A stretch of 62,192 nucleotides of DNA from DATKEG01 sp035544515 (GCA_035544515.1 DATKEG010000010.1:1-62192), one strand, 5' to 3'. Numbered from the stretch's first letter, positions 25,291-34,265 are shown. Made by a program: numbers and translations. The notes: generated from the letters alone by a model not told the origin.

Positions 25291-25818
25291 CTACTTGGCG
25301 TGCAGGATCTCCTGCAGCCGGCGGGGCAGGTCGGCGGCCTTGGCCAGGACTTCCGTGGCCATCTGCCGGCGGTGCTCCTGCACCTTGGCGCGCAGCGCGG
25401 GATCGCGCAGGGCCAGGAGGCGGGCGGCGAGGTGTCCCGCGTTGGCCGCGCCCATCGCACCCACGCCGACCGTCGCCACGGGGACCCCCGGAGGCATCTG
25501 CACGGTGGAGAGGAGCGCGTCGAAACCCGAAAGGGGCGAGCCGGCCAACGGCACGCCGATGACGGGCAGGGTGGTGTGCGCCGCGGCCACGCCCGCCAGG
25601 TGGGCGGCGCCGCCCGCGCCCGCCACGATCACCTGCAGCCCGCGGCCCTCCGCCTCGCGGCAGAATTCCGTGGCCTGGTCGGGCGTCCGGTGCGCGGACA
25701 GGACGTGCGCTTCGTAGGGGATGCCGTACTGCTCGAGGACGCGCGCGCAGCCGGCCATGACCTGCAGGTCGCTGTCGCTGCCCATGAGGATGGCCACGCA
25801 GGGGGCGGGAGCCGTCAA
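25291..25818 (-). CDS. purE: PurE, N5-carboxyaminoimidazole ribonucleotide mutase
   Basis: 175 residues, the class I PurE length. MGSDSDLQVM (near 12), the catalytic-His loop SAHRTPDQ (near 41) and GAGGAAHLAGVAAAHTTLPVIGVP (family signature, read in segments) identify it. It moves the carboxyl group to form CAIR in purine synthesis. It begins 6 bp after purD. No purK is seen in the window. Confidence 0.95.
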   Translation of the reverse strand: MTAPAPCVAILMGSDSDLQVMAGCARVLEQYGIPYEAHVLSAHRTPDQATEFCREAEGRGLQVIVAGAGGAAHLAGVAAAHTTLPVIGVPLAGSPLSGFDALLSTVQMPPGVPVATVGVGAMGAANAGHLAARLLALRDPALRAKVQEHRRQMATEVLAKAADLPRRLQEILHAK

Positions 25819-25824
25819 GATCGC

Positions 25825-27114
25825 CTACCTTGCGTGCAGGCGCGCGAGCGCCTTCTGCCCGATGTCCCTGCGATATTGCATGCCCTCGAACGAGATCCTG
25901 GGCACGGCCTCGTAGACGCGCTGCACGGCGGCGTCGAGGCTGGCGCCGAGCGCGGTGACGCCCAGCACGCGCCCGCCGACCGTGACGATCTGGCCGTCAC
26001 GCCGGTCGGTGGCGGCATGATAGACGACCACGTCCTCGGATCCCTCGAGATCCTCCAGGCCGTGGATGGGCTTGCCGGTCTCCACGCCGTCGGGGTACCC
26101 GCGCGAGGCCAGCACCACGCAGACCGCGGCCTCCTTCGCCCACTCGATCTTCGTCTCCTTCAGGTTCCCCGCGGCCACGCCCTGAAGCAGGGGCACGATG
26201 TCGGAGCGCATGCGCGCCATGATGACCTGCGCCTCCGGGTCGCCGAAGCGCGCGTTGAACTCGAGCACCTTCGGGCCCTGCTCCGTGATCATCAGGCCCG
26301 CATAGAGCACGCCCTGGTACTTGCGGCCTTCGGCGCCCAGTCCGGCCACGGTGGGCAGCACCACGTCCTGCAGGATCTGCTTGTGGACGTCCACGCTCAG
26401 GCTCGTGGAGGGCGACACCGTGCCCATTCCCCCCGTGTTGGGTCCCTGGTCGCCGTCGAGCAGCCGCTTGTGGTCCTGCACCGAGACCATGGGCACGACA
26501 CGCGCCCCGTCGGAGAACACCAGGAACGACACCTCGTCTCCCTCGAGGAACTCCTCCATGACGATCTTGGACCCGGCGGTGCCGAACTTCTTGTCCATCA
26601 TCATCTGGGTGACCGCGGCGCGGGCCTCGGCCTTGTCCTTCACCACCAGCGTGCCCTTGCCCGCGGCGAGCCCGTCCGCCTTGACGACGAGCGGATAGCC
26701 GAACGGCGAGCGCATGACGAAATCCAGGGCCGCTTCGGGCGAGTTGCAGATCTCGTAGCGCGGCGAGGGCACGTTGTGCCGCTGCATGAACTCGCGCGCG
26801 AAGGCCTTCGAGCCCTCGATCTCCGCGGCGGCGCGGCTGGGACAGAAGATGCTGAGCCCGCGGCGCACGAACTCGTCGGCGATGCCGAGCACCATGGGCA
26901 GCTCCGGCCCGACCACGGTGAGGTCGGCCCCGATCGTCTGGGCGAAATCGGCCAGCTCGACGATGTTCGAGGTCTCGATGGGCACGAGGTCGCCGTGCGC
27001 GGATATGCCCGCGTTTCCCGGCGCGCAGAACAACTCCTTCACGAGCGGGCTCTGGCGGATCTTCCAGGCGAGCGCGTGCTCCCGCCCCCCGTTCCCGACG
27101 ACGAGGACCTTCAC
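25825..27114 (-). CDS. purD: PurD, phosphoribosylamine-glycine ligase
   Basis: 429 residues from GTG 27114 (MKVLVVGNGGREHALAW), the standard N-terminus; the frame stays open upstream but that stretch does not match the family. ATP-grasp motifs include VVKADGLAAGKGT near 140, the specificity region EEFLEGDEVSF near 195 and EFNARFGDPEAQ near 290. It joins glycine to phosphoribosylamine, the step after PurF. purE follows 6 bp downstream. Confidence 0.96.
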   Translation of the reverse strand: MKVLVVGNGGREHALAWKIRQSPLVKELFCAPGNAGISAHGDLVPIETSNIVELADFAQTIGADLTVVGPELPMVLGIADEFVRRGLSIFCPSRAAAEIEGSKAFAREFMQRHNVPSPRYEICNSPEAALDFVMRSPFGYPLVVKADGLAAGKGTLVVKDKAEARAAVTQMMMDKKFGTAGSKIVMEEFLEGDEVSFLVFSDGARVVPMVSVQDHKRLLDGDQGPNTGGMGTVSPSTSLSVDVHKQILQDVVLPTVAGLGAEGRKYQGVLYAGLMITEQGPKVLEFNARFGDPEAQVIMARMRSDIVPLLQGVAAGNLKETKIEWAKEAAVCVVLASRGYPDGVETGKPIHGLEDLEGSEDVVVYHAATDRRDGQIVTVGGRVLGVTALGASLDAAVQRVYEAVPRISFEGMQYRRDIGQKALARLHAR

Positions 27115-27165
27115 ACGGACGCCTTCGCGGTTGCCAGCATTGAGGTGACAGGGAAACGGCCACAA

Positions 27166-27207
27166 AGTCTGGCATGCAAGGGACTTGCTGTCAACGGATG
27201 CTATTCT
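27166..27207. promoter_or_regulatory. Divergent promoters for purD and the methyltransferase
   Basis: Minus strand: TTGACA (27194-27189), a 17-nt spacer, CAGACT (27171-27166), giving purD a leader of about 45 nt. Plus strand: TATTCT (27202-27207) ends 8 nt before the GTG of the methyltransferase, so that mRNA is almost leaderless. I see no purine riboswitch in the 101-bp spacer. Confidence 0.6.
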
Positions 27208-27215
27208 AGCGCCCC

Positions 27216-28379
27216 GTGGCGCGCCTCGTTCCCCTCACCTCCGTGGTGGACCTCGCCTCACGGCGCGGATCGTTCCGGCTGCTGAGCCGGCTGCGCCGCC
27301 CCGAGCGGTACACGTTCACCGTGGACATGTATTCGCACCTGCGCGAGAGCCACCCGGACACGCACGTCGGTTATTGGACGTTCCGCCTGCCCCCGGGCGA
27401 AGTGGTGAACACGTTCCACATCGACCTCACGACGATCGGCCCGGGCTCCGTGCAGAGGCAGACGGGGGAAGGCTCCCAGCGGGCGGTCGACGCCTGGACG
27501 AACCCCGCCTACGTCTTCGATCCCTTGATCGGCATCCAGCTCGTGCTGCGCCGGAGCGGCTCCGTGGTGGAGAACCGCTTCGTCACCGGCCGCGTGGGCG
27601 ACCCGGCGGTGCTGCGGTCCTACTACCACCGCGTGCACCTCGCGCACGGGTACACGCCGTCCGAGCCCTTCCTGCACGAGCTGCACGCCGCGATGCTCCG
27701 GCGGCTCGACCGGATCTTCTCGCAGTACATACCCCAGGCCAGCCGCGTGCTCGACGCCGGCTGCGGCCGGAGCCTCTTCACCGAGATCCGGCCCCATTGG
27801 CCCTTCATGCTGGTGGCGGCGGACGTGGAGCACGGGCTGCTCTGCGCGCGGCGCGCGGAGTTCAGGCACGTGCAGTGGGTGGTGGCCAGCGCGGCGCCCC
27901 TGCCCTTCCGGAGCGAGTCCTTCCACGCGCTCTTCGCCGGCGAGCTGATCGAGCACCTGCTCGATCCCCGCCAGGGAATGGCGGAGTTCCGCCGCGTGCT
28001 GCAGCCGCGCGGCCTGCTCGTCCTCACCACGCCGAACCGGCGGCGCCTGGCCAACGTGGTGGACGGTTCCGACCGCCCCTACAGCCCCGACCACCTGAGC
28101 GAGCTGAGCTACGACGAGGTCCAGGCGCTGCTGGAGGAGGAGGGATTCGACGTGCTCGAGGCCACGGGTGTGCACCTCGAACTGCTGCTCAACTGGCTCT
28201 CGTCCCAGCCCAAGCTCGATCGCCTGCAGCGGCGGTGGAACCGTCCCTGGGCGGTGCCGCTCATGCGCGCGCTCCTGGCCGCCGGCGCCCTGGCGCCGCG
28301 GTTCGCCCTCGACCTCATCTTCGTGGCCCGCAAGCGCGCCGCCGGCACGAGCAGCCGCCGGGTCAGCGGCCAGGGCTGA
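27216..28379 (+). CDS. SAM-dependent methyltransferase with N-terminal extra domain
   Basis: 387 residues from GTG 27216. Residues 1-145 match nothing I know. The class I methyltransferase fold starts near 180 with motif I VLDAGCGRSLF, followed by the acidic VAADVEHGL, motif PLPFRSESFHALFAGELIEHL in two segments and LVLTTPNRRR near 265. This Methyltransf_11-like pattern is common in polysaccharide and glycolipid clusters. The GT-C gene begins 5 bp after its stop, so modification of the same surface glycan is plausible (inference). Confidence 0.8.
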   Translation: MARLVPLTSVVDLASRRGSFRLLSRLRRPERYTFTVDMYSHLRESHPDTHVGYWTFRLPPGEVVNTFHIDLTTIGPGSVQRQTGEGSQRAVDAWTNPAYVFDPLIGIQLVLRRSGSVVENRFVTGRVGDPAVLRSYYHRVHLAHGYTPSEPFLHELHAAMLRRLDRIFSQYIPQASRVLDAGCGRSLFTEIRPHWPFMLVAADVEHGLLCARRAEFRHVQWVVASAAPLPFRSESFHALFAGELIEHLLDPRQGMAEFRRVLQPRGLLVLTTPNRRRLANVVDGSDRPYSPDHLSELSYDEVQALLEEEGFDVLEATGVHLELLLNWLSSQPKLDRLQRRWNRPWAVPLMRALLAAGALAPRFALDLIFVARKRAAGTSSRRVSGQG

Positions 28380-28384
28380 GAGCC

Positions 28385-30088
28385 ATGAGCCCGCGCGCGG
28401 GCGCCGCCGCCGGTTCCGCCGCGGCCGTCCTCTGGGTGGCGCTGTGCGCCCGCTGGTTCGACGTCGGCCTGGCGCGGCCGTGGTGGCTCGCCGCGGTTCC
28501 GCCCGGCCCGCTCGCCGCCGCCGCCGCCCTCCTGCTGGTCCTGTGTTGGCGTGCTCACGGTCCGCGCCTGAGCGGCTCGTCGGCGGGCTCTCCCTGGCCG
28601 CTGCTCCTGGTCGTCGGCCTGGCCGTGCTCTTCCGCCTTCCGCTGGTCTGGCAGGGCGCGGCGGCCTACGTCACTGCCGACGGCGCCCTCTCCGGCCTCG
28701 TCGCGCTGCACGTGCGCGACGGCACCGAGCGCCTGGTGTTCGTGCCGCACGTCCCCTACAGCGGCAGCCTGAAGTCCCACCTGACCGCGCCGCTCTCGCT
28801 GGCCATGGACGCCGCGCGCGCCTTCGCGCTCTCGTCCGTGCTCTTCTATGCGCTGTTCGTGGGGGCGCTTTACCGGCTCGCGCTCCACCTGCGCGAGGCG
28901 CCGGCCTGGACGGCGCCGGCCGCGGGGCTCTATGCCGCTTTCGCTCCCGCCCTCGTGACGCGCTACAGCCTGAGCAACGACGGCAACTACGTGGAGGTCC
29001 TCGCCCTGGGCACCCTGGCCCTGGTGCTGGGCATCCGCTGGGTCCGCGAGCGGGAGCGCCGCGGCTCTCTGGCGGTCCTGCTCGGGCTGGTGCTGGGCGT
29101 GGCCTTCTGGTGCCACATCCTGGCGGTGATCTACGCCGCGGCCCTGGGGTCGTTCCTGCTGCTGAGCGACTGGAGAGGCGCTCTCCGCTCCGCCTTCGCC
29201 GGCTCGTTCGGTTTCGCGCTCGGCGCCGCGCCGTCCCTGCTGTGGAACGCGGCCAACGGCTGGGCTTCGTTCCACTACCTGCTCCCCGGTGGCACGCCCG
29301 TGGGCGAGGCGGCCACGGGTCTGCCGCTCCCCGCGCGGTTGTTCGGCCTCGTCGCCGACCACGCGCCGGTGCTCCTCGGTTACGACCCGGGCTACCCGCG
29401 TACGATCGACGCGCTCCTGAAGGCGGCGTCCTTCGCCACGCTGGCGCTCGCGGTGGCGGGCCTGGCCGCCCTCGCCCGCCGGGCGGCGCGCGCGCGGTGC
29501 GAGGCGGCGCGCCTGCTGCTCGTGCTCGTGGTCGTGAACGTCGCGGTCGCGCTCTGGGCCCTGCCCTACATCCCGGGCAACCCGCGCTATCTGCTGTTCC
29601 TGGTGGCGCCCGTCGCCGTGGCCCTCGCGCTCCGGCTGCGCGCGCCGCGCGCGCGGCCCGTGTTCGCGGTCGTGGTCGCCCTGGGCGCGCTGGGCTCGTT
29701 GGCCCAGTTCCCGGGGGCGGTGGCCACGGACACACGCTGGCGCGGCTTCGTGGGGGACCTCGAACGTGAAGGGGTCCGCTGGTGCTACACGGACTTCTAC
29801 CTCGGCACCAAGGTGAATTTCCTGTCCGAGGAGCGCGTCGTCTGCTCCTCGAAGCTCGGCCCGACCACGACCGAGTACTTCTTCGCCTATCGCGAGCAGG
29901 TGGAGCGGGCGCCCGCTGCCGCCTACATCGCCGTCAACGAGGACAACGCGCAGAAGCTGGGCCGGCGGCTGGCGCGCCTGGGCGTGACCTGCGACCGCCT
30001 CGACTCGATGAAGCCCGTCCTCCTGCGCCTGTCCCGCAAGGTGAATCCCGCGGAGCTGTTCCCCGACCGTGACTTTCCGTGGCGCTGA
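28385..30088 (+). CDS. GT-C type membrane glycosyltransferase, paralogue 1
   Basis: 567 residues from ATG 28385, 5 bp after the methyltransferase. About eleven helices lie between 10 and 430. The first long loop has TADGALSGLVALHV with the GT-C acidic residue, then YSGSLKSHL. Shared family marks are YSLSNDGNYVEVLALG near 200 and WNAANGWASF near 290. The soluble C-terminus (about 450-567) holds GVRWCYTDF, NFLSEERVVCSSKLGP and RLARLGV, conserved in the two other paralogues. Polyprenyl-phosphate sugar transfer outside the membrane is the family role. Confidence 0.8.
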   Translation: MSPRAGAAAGSAAAVLWVALCARWFDVGLARPWWLAAVPPGPLAAAAALLLVLCWRAHGPRLSGSSAGSPWPLLLVVGLAVLFRLPLVWQGAAAYVTADGALSGLVALHVRDGTERLVFVPHVPYSGSLKSHLTAPLSLAMDAARAFALSSVLFYALFVGALYRLALHLREAPAWTAPAAGLYAAFAPALVTRYSLSNDGNYVEVLALGTLALVLGIRWVRERERRGSLAVLLGLVLGVAFWCHILAVIYAAALGSFLLLSDWRGALRSAFAGSFGFALGAAPSLLWNAANGWASFHYLLPGGTPVGEAATGLPLPARLFGLVADHAPVLLGYDPGYPRTIDALLKAASFATLALAVAGLAALARRAARARCEAARLLLVLVVVNVAVALWALPYIPGNPRYLLFLVAPVAVALALRLRAPRARPVFAVVVALGALGSLAQFPGAVATDTRWRGFVGDLEREGVRWCYTDFYLGTKVNFLSEERVVCSSKLGPTTTEYFFAYREQVERAPAAAYIAVNEDNAQKLGRRLARLGVTCDRLDSMKPVLLRLSRKVNPAELFPDRDFPWR

Positions 30089-30122
30089 TGACGGACACGG
30101 GCGGCCGCCGGCGGCCCGCCGC

Positions 30123-30959
30123 TCATCCCGCATCCGGCAGCACGCGCCGGTACACGTCGCGCGCGGGCAGGCCCAGCGCGCGAGCGGTCTCCTTCACCGC
30201 CTCGCGCCGCGTGCGGCCCTGGGCCACGAGGCGGGCGAAGAGCGCCTCGGCCTCTTCGCCCGCGGGGGCGGCCTCCGTGGCCCCTGAGATCACCAGCACG
30301 ATCTCGCCCTTGACGCTGGGCCGCGAGGCCAGGCGCGCTCGCAGCTCGGACAGGCGCCCGCGCGCATACTCCTCGTGAAGCTTGGTGGCCTCGCGGCAGA
30401 GGAACGCCTCGCGATCGCCCAGGGCCGCCTCCATGTCGGCGAGCGCGGCGATCACGCGCAGGGGCGACTCGTAGACGAGGAGGGTCTCGCGCACCGCGCG
30501 GAGGTCCGTGAGCGCCTGGCGCCGCGCGCCCGCGCGGGCGGGCAGGAAGCCCACGAAGAGGAACCGGTCGCTGGGGAGGCCGGAGACGGAGAGGGCCGCC
30601 ACCGATGCGCTCGGCCCCGGCACGGGCAGGACCGCGATCCCTTGCGCGCGCGCGTCGCGCACCAGCCGGTAACCGGGGTCGGAGATGCCGGGCGTGCCGG
30701 CGTCGGAGACGAGGGCCACGTCGCGGCCTTCGCGCAGGGCGGCCAGGATGCGCGCGCCCTTCCCGCGCTCGTTGTGCTCGAAGTACGAGGTGGTGGGGGT
30801 GGCGATGCCGTGCGCGCGCAGGAGGACCGCCGTGCGCCGCGTGTCCTCGCAGGCGACGAGGTCGGCCTCGCGCAGGACGCGCAGCGCGCGCAGGGTGACG
30901 TCCTCGAGGTTTCCGAGGGGAGTGGCCACGACGTAGAGCGTTCCCGGGGCCTGGCTCAC
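30123..30959 (-). CDS. rsmI: RsmI, 16S rRNA 2'-O-ribose C1402 methyltransferase
   Basis: 278 residues from GTG 30959. TLYVVATPLGNLEDVTLRAL near 8, CEDTRRTAVLL near 37, VSDAGTPGISDPGY near 84 and VPGPSA near 113 are the signatures of this tetrapyrrole-methylase-fold enzyme, which modifies the ribosomal decoding centre. It is divergent from the next gene, with a 38-bp spacer containing a short palindrome. Confidence 0.95.
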   Translation of the reverse strand: MSQAPGTLYVVATPLGNLEDVTLRALRVLREADLVACEDTRRTAVLLRAHGIATPTTSYFEHNERGKGARILAALREGRDVALVSDAGTPGISDPGYRLVRDARAQGIAVLPVPGPSASVAALSVSGLPSDRFLFVGFLPARAGARRQALTDLRAVRETLLVYESPLRVIAALADMEAALGDREAFLCREATKLHEEYARGRLSELRARLASRPSVKGEIVLVISGATEAAPAGEEAEALFARLVAQGRTRREAVKETARALGLPARDVYRRVLPDAG

Positions 30960-30968
30960 GCGCGTGTT

Positions 30969-30982
30969 AGTGTCGGGACACT
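30969..30982. repeat. 14-bp palindrome between rsmI and the GT-C gene
   Basis: AGTGTC-GG-GACACT lies in the 38-bp divergent spacer, a natural place for an operator controlling both genes. Nothing else supports regulation. Confidence 0.4.
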
Positions 30983-30997
30983 CGGCATGCCTCGGAT

Positions 30998-32773
30998 GTG
31001 GACGTGAGCGCCGCGCCCGCCCCCGCGCCCCCCGGCCGCGGCCGCTGGAGGTACGCGGCGCTCGGCGGCTGGGTGCTCGCCGCCGACGCGTGGTTCCAGG
31101 GCCCGCTGCTCGGCGGCCGCGTGGGCGCGAGCCTGGGCGCGTGGCTGCTCCTCGCCGTGCTGGTCGTGTCGGTCGTCCGCGCCGTCCCGAAAGGCCGGCC
31201 GCGCCCGTCGCTTTTCGTTCTGACGGTGACGGCCATGCTCTTCCTGGCGACGCTGGTTCGGCTGCCCGCGATCCTCGCGCCCGGCAGCCTCATCACCTCG
31301 GACAGCGCCGTGGCCGGCATCATCGCACAGGAGCTGCGCGACGGGCAGACGCCGGGACCCATCTACGCTCCCGGGTTCCCCTACGAGGGAACGCTCAAGC
31401 CCCACCTGACCGCGCTTGCCGGCCGTGCGCTTCCCTTCGTCGGCACGCCGGCGCTCTACCTGCTGGCCTCCCACGCCTTCTTCCTCGTCTGGATGATCGC
31501 GGTGATGGCGCTCGCGCGCCGGGTGGGCGGCCTGACCGCCGCGCTCGGCGCCGGCCTCTTCCTGGCGGTCAGCCCGCGGTTCCTGGCCGCGTTCTCGCTC
31601 AACAACGTGGGGCAATACGCGGAGGTGAACGCGCTGGGCGCGGCCTCCCTGGCCCTGCTCGCGTCCGGTGGCGGGCCGCTCCTGGCCGGGTTCCTGGTGG
31701 GCCTGGCGCTCTGGCAGCAGCTCGTGGCCGTCTCCTTCGTGGCCGTCCTCGCGGCGGCCGTGCTGGCCACGCCGCGGTGGCGCTCCGCGCGCGGCGTGGC
31801 CGAAGCAGTGGTGGGCCTCGGCGCCGGCTCCTATGCCGTCTGGCTCTGGAACGCCGCGCACGGGTGGGCCACCTTCGACTTCTTCCGGCGGGGGGGCAAG
31901 AACCCCTGGGAGAGGCTGGCGGGCGTGCCGGACCGGCTCGAGCGCACGGCGTCCGTCAGCTTCCCCAAGCTGTTCGGCCTGAGCGACCTCGACGTGACGG
32001 GACCAGCGGCGGCCCTTCTCGGCCTCGTGCTCCCGGCCCTCGTGCTCGCGATGACGTGGACGCGCCGCCGCGAGATCCTGCAGGATCGCGGGCGCAGCGC
32101 CGTGTTCCTGGCCGCTACCTTGTTCCTCGTGACGCTGGGCGTCTTCGTGGTGTCGAAGTTCAGTCATCGCGGCGTCCAGCGGCCGCGCTACCTGATCGCG
32201 TTGTACACGCCCGTCGCGGTGGCCGTGGGCTGGGCCGCCGCCGCGCTCGGCCGGCGCTCGCCGCCGCTCGCCGGCGCCGCGCTCGGCGGCCTGCTCCTCG
32301 TCAACGCCGCCGGCCTCGTCCCGTGGCTGCGCGCGCGCGGCGACGCCGAGGCCCGCGACGACGTCTTCCTCGGCCGCCTCTCACAGCTCGGCGCGCGCAC
32401 GGGCTACAGCGGTTTCTGGGTGGCGCCGAAGTATACGTTCCTGTCGGAGGGCGCCCTCGTCCTCTCCGGAGAGCTGGGCCCGGACGTGTCCTGGGTGCAC
32501 CGGCGGCACGCGGAGGAAGTGCGTGAGCGCGGACCGGACGTTCTGGTCACGGGGAGGGGCACGCTCGCGGAGGCGCTCTCGGGCCGCCTTCGCGCCCTGG
32601 GTGTCGCCTACCAGAAAGAGGACGTGGCCGGCCACGCGGTCTTCTACGGGCTCTCCCGGACGGTCACCCTCGAAGAACTTTCGGGCTACGACTCCGCCGT
32701 CCCCCCGGCGCTCGCGGGATCGGGTGACACGCCCGACTCCGCTGCCGTGGACCATGCCGACACAACCTCTTGA
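30998..32773 (+). CDS. GT-C type membrane glycosyltransferase, paralogue 2
   Basis: 591 residues from GTG 30998 (GTG 31004 is possible). It has the same plan as the proteins at 28385 and 41583: an acidic loop TSDSAVAGIIAQEL, then YEGTLKPHL, FSLNNVGQYAEVNALG near 205, WNAAHGWATF near 285, about eleven helices and a soluble tail with GARTGYSGF, TFLSEGALVLSGELGP and RLRALGV. The tail ends in an acidic Asp/Ser-rich stretch. The role inferred from family is extracytoplasmic sugar transfer from a lipid-linked donor. Confidence 0.8.
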   Translation: MDVSAAPAPAPPGRGRWRYAALGGWVLAADAWFQGPLLGGRVGASLGAWLLLAVLVVSVVRAVPKGRPRPSLFVLTVTAMLFLATLVRLPAILAPGSLITSDSAVAGIIAQELRDGQTPGPIYAPGFPYEGTLKPHLTALAGRALPFVGTPALYLLASHAFFLVWMIAVMALARRVGGLTAALGAGLFLAVSPRFLAAFSLNNVGQYAEVNALGAASLALLASGGGPLLAGFLVGLALWQQLVAVSFVAVLAAAVLATPRWRSARGVAEAVVGLGAGSYAVWLWNAAHGWATFDFFRRGGKNPWERLAGVPDRLERTASVSFPKLFGLSDLDVTGPAAALLGLVLPALVLAMTWTRRREILQDRGRSAVFLAATLFLVTLGVFVVSKFSHRGVQRPRYLIALYTPVAVAVGWAAAALGRRSPPLAGAALGGLLLVNAAGLVPWLRARGDAEARDDVFLGRLSQLGARTGYSGFWVAPKYTFLSEGALVLSGELGPDVSWVHRRHAEEVRERGPDVLVTGRGTLAEALSGRLRALGVAYQKEDVAGHAVFYGLSRTVTLEELSGYDSAVPPALAGSGDTPDSAAVDHADTTS

Positions 32774-32867
32774 TATACTTCCAGTTATGGTAACGGTCGG
32801 TTGGGCATGATCGTTCCGTAGCGGGGACCAGGATCCGCGTATGTCCAAGCGCTACAATAGTATTCGC

Positions 32868-32897
32868 TTGACACACTTCTAGAGCATGACCTAGCAT
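32868..32897 (+). promoter_or_regulatory. Sigma70-type promoter for rpsU
   Basis: TTGACA (32868-32873) and TAGCAT (32892-32897) are 18 nt apart. The predicted leader is about 65 nt and ends in the Shine-Dalgarno AGGGGGTG (32952-32959). The remaining spacer from 32774 shows no gene. Confidence 0.65.
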
Positions 32898-32967
32898 CCC
32901 TCGCAAATCCGCGAAGCGTGACGCATTGATTTCAACCCAATCCACTGAGTCAGGGGGTGTAGATTTT

Positions 32968-33165
32968 TTGGCGGAGATCAAGGTCCAGGAAGGCGAATCC
33001 ATCGAGAACGCCCTCCGGCGCTTCAAGCGCAAGGTTCAACAGGAAGACATCATCAAGGACATCAAGAAGCACAGCTTCTACCTCAAGCCGGGCGACAAGC
33101 GGCGAGCCAAGCAAGCGCTCGCTCGCAAGAGAAACAGGAAGAAGATCCGGCGTGAGGCCGAGTAG
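32968..33165 (+). CDS. rpsU: Ribosomal protein bS21
   Basis: 65 residues from TTG 32968, giving MAEIKVQEGESIENALRR, the standard N-terminus of bS21. An upstream ATG at 32926 would add 14 unrelated residues. The Shine-Dalgarno AGGGGGTG is 8 nt before the TTG, which decides the start. The basic C-terminal helix (RRAKQALARKRNRKKIRRE) is typical. bS21 sits near the anti-Shine-Dalgarno on the 30S subunit. The TTG start may keep expression low. Confidence 0.95.
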   Translation: MAEIKVQEGESIENALRRFKRKVQQEDIIKDIKKHSFYLKPGDKRRAKQALARKRNRKKIRREAE

Positions 33166-33185
33166 TTCATAGGACGCTGCGTGAA

Positions 33186-33214
33186 GGTTGGGGGGCGCGC
33201 CGCGTCCCCCAGCC
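33186..33214 (+). terminator. Stem-loop downstream of rpsU
   Basis: GGTTGGGGG (33186-33194) pairs with CCCCCAGCC (33206-33214), one G-U. There is no T-tract. A second perfect hairpin, CGCCTCCGC-CGT-GCGGAGGCG, lies near 33251-33271. The rest of 33215-33412 shows no gene. Confidence 0.4.
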
Positions 33215-33412
33215 TGCCGAGACGGACCTGCGAGGGTGGGGCCCGTTCAGTCGCCTCCGCCGTGCGGAGGCGGGAGGATTGCAGACGCACATCGTCAAGC
33301 CACGCGCAGGGGTCATTCCGGCGCCGACCGCCGGAGGTCCGGGGAGTGCGGTGCACCCCCCCCAATTCAAGGAGCGCGCGCGGGAGCCTCTTTCGCGCGA
33401 GGGCGATAGGCC

Positions 33413-33706
33413 ATGGAGTACCGAGACAAGTCGCTGGTGTGTGTCGAGTGTCACCAGCCGTTCGTGTGGACCGCGGGGGAGCAGCTCTTCTACGCGGACA
33501 AGAACTTCAAGAACGAGCCGAAGCGCTGCAAGGACTGCAAGAGCAAGCGCAACGCTCGGCTGAGCCAGTCCCCGCGCGAGCGGGTCGAGACCACGGCCAC
33601 CTGCTCGCAGTGCGGAAAGGAGACCACCGTACCCTTCAAGCCCACCCAGGGTCGCCCCGTCTACTGCAAGGAGTGCTTCCAGGCGCGCAAGAGCGCGGCC
33701 ATGTGA
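33413..33706 (+). CDS. Double zinc-ribbon protein (probable zinc-ribbon domain family)
   Basis: 97 residues with two ribbons. The first (about 6-45) has CVECHQPF and CKDCKSKR; between them is FVWTAGEQLFYADKNF, the hallmark of the 'probable zinc-ribbon domain' family. The second (about 62-92) has CSQCGKE and CKECFQARK. Such small proteins are widespread and uncharacterised, and are likely to bind nucleic acid or protein. It follows rpsU in the same direction, 247 bp away. Confidence 0.8.
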   Translation: MEYRDKSLVCVECHQPFVWTAGEQLFYADKNFKNEPKRCKDCKSKRNARLSQSPRERVETTATCSQCGKETTVPFKPTQGRPVYCKECFQARKSAAM

Positions 33707-33773
33707 CTCGTCTTCCGGAATAGGGACGACGCGCGCGGAGCCGGGGGGGCCTATCCCTGGAGCTATCCCAGAG

Positions 33774-33845
33774 TCCGGCCCCCGCAGGCAGGCGGAGCGT
33801 TACCCTGCGCGGCGCGCCGGATGCACTCCGGCGCGCGCATTCCGG
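33774..33845. repeat. REP-like element copy E
   Basis: A perfect 10-bp stem GCGCGCCGGA (33812-33821)/TCCGGCGCGC (33827-33836) has loop TGCAC. The flanks match copy F, and copies D and G in reverse orientation (ACGCTCCGC on the complement). It ends in CCGG at both sides. It lies directly upstream of the STAS promoter. Confidence 0.8.
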
Positions 33846-33850
33846 TCTCA

Positions 33851-33879
33851 TTGACACCTTTGGAAGGCGTGTGTTAACG
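33851..33879 (+). promoter_or_regulatory. Promoter of the STAS gene
   Basis: TTGACA (33851-33856), a 17-nt spacer and TTAACG (33874-33879). A Shine-Dalgarno GGAGAAG lies 7-8 nt before the ATG at 33930. Confidence 0.6.
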
Positions 33880-33929
33880 TCTGCGCTTCCTGTCACTCAG
33901 CTGCAACAGCCTCTCCGGAGAAGACCGCC

Positions 33930-34265
33930 ATGAAGATCGTCGAGCGCCAGGTCGGTGACGTGATCATCCTGGATCTGCACGGCAAGATCCTGATCGGTGA
34001 AGGGGACGACGCGCTGCGCGACGCGGTGACCCGCCTCGTGGACTCCGGCAAGACCAAGATCCTGCTCAACCTGGCCGACGTGCCGTACGTGGATTCGGCG
34101 GGCCTCGGCGAGATCGTGCGCTGCTACACGACGGTGAGCCGCAAGGGCGGCCGCCTCAAGCTGTTGAACCTCACGAAGAAGATCCAGGACTTGCTGGCCA
34201 TCACCAAGCTTCTGACGGTTTTCGAGACCTACGACTCCGAAGACGAAGCCGTCCGCAGCTTCTAG
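33930..34265 (+). CDS. STAS-domain anti-sigma factor antagonist (SpoIIAA/RsbV type)
   Basis: 111 residues, a single STAS domain. VDSAGLGEI places the phosphorylatable serine at Ser56. In the family, the unphosphorylated protein binds an anti-sigma serine kinase and frees a sigma factor; the kinase phosphorylates this serine to reverse it. No kinase or phosphatase partner lies near. The clear promoter and Shine-Dalgarno suggest a single-gene unit, although the next operon starts 73 bp later in the same direction. Confidence 0.9.
   Translation: MKIVERQVGDVIILDLHGKILIGEGDDALRDAVTRLVDSGKTKILLNLADVPYVDSAGLGEIVRCYTTVSRKGGRLKLLNLTKKIQDLLAITKLLTVFETYDSEDEAVRSF

Noticed and set aside
27168..27190. 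Possible sigma54 promoter (TGGCA...TTGC) for the methyltransferase
   Set aside because: The GG-to-GC distance is 14 nt, not 10, and sigma70-type boxes explain both genes.
33215..33412. A structured RNA between rpsU and the zinc-ribbon gene
   Set aside because: Hairpins are present but no promoter, T-tract terminator or recognisable RNA motif supports a discrete RNA.
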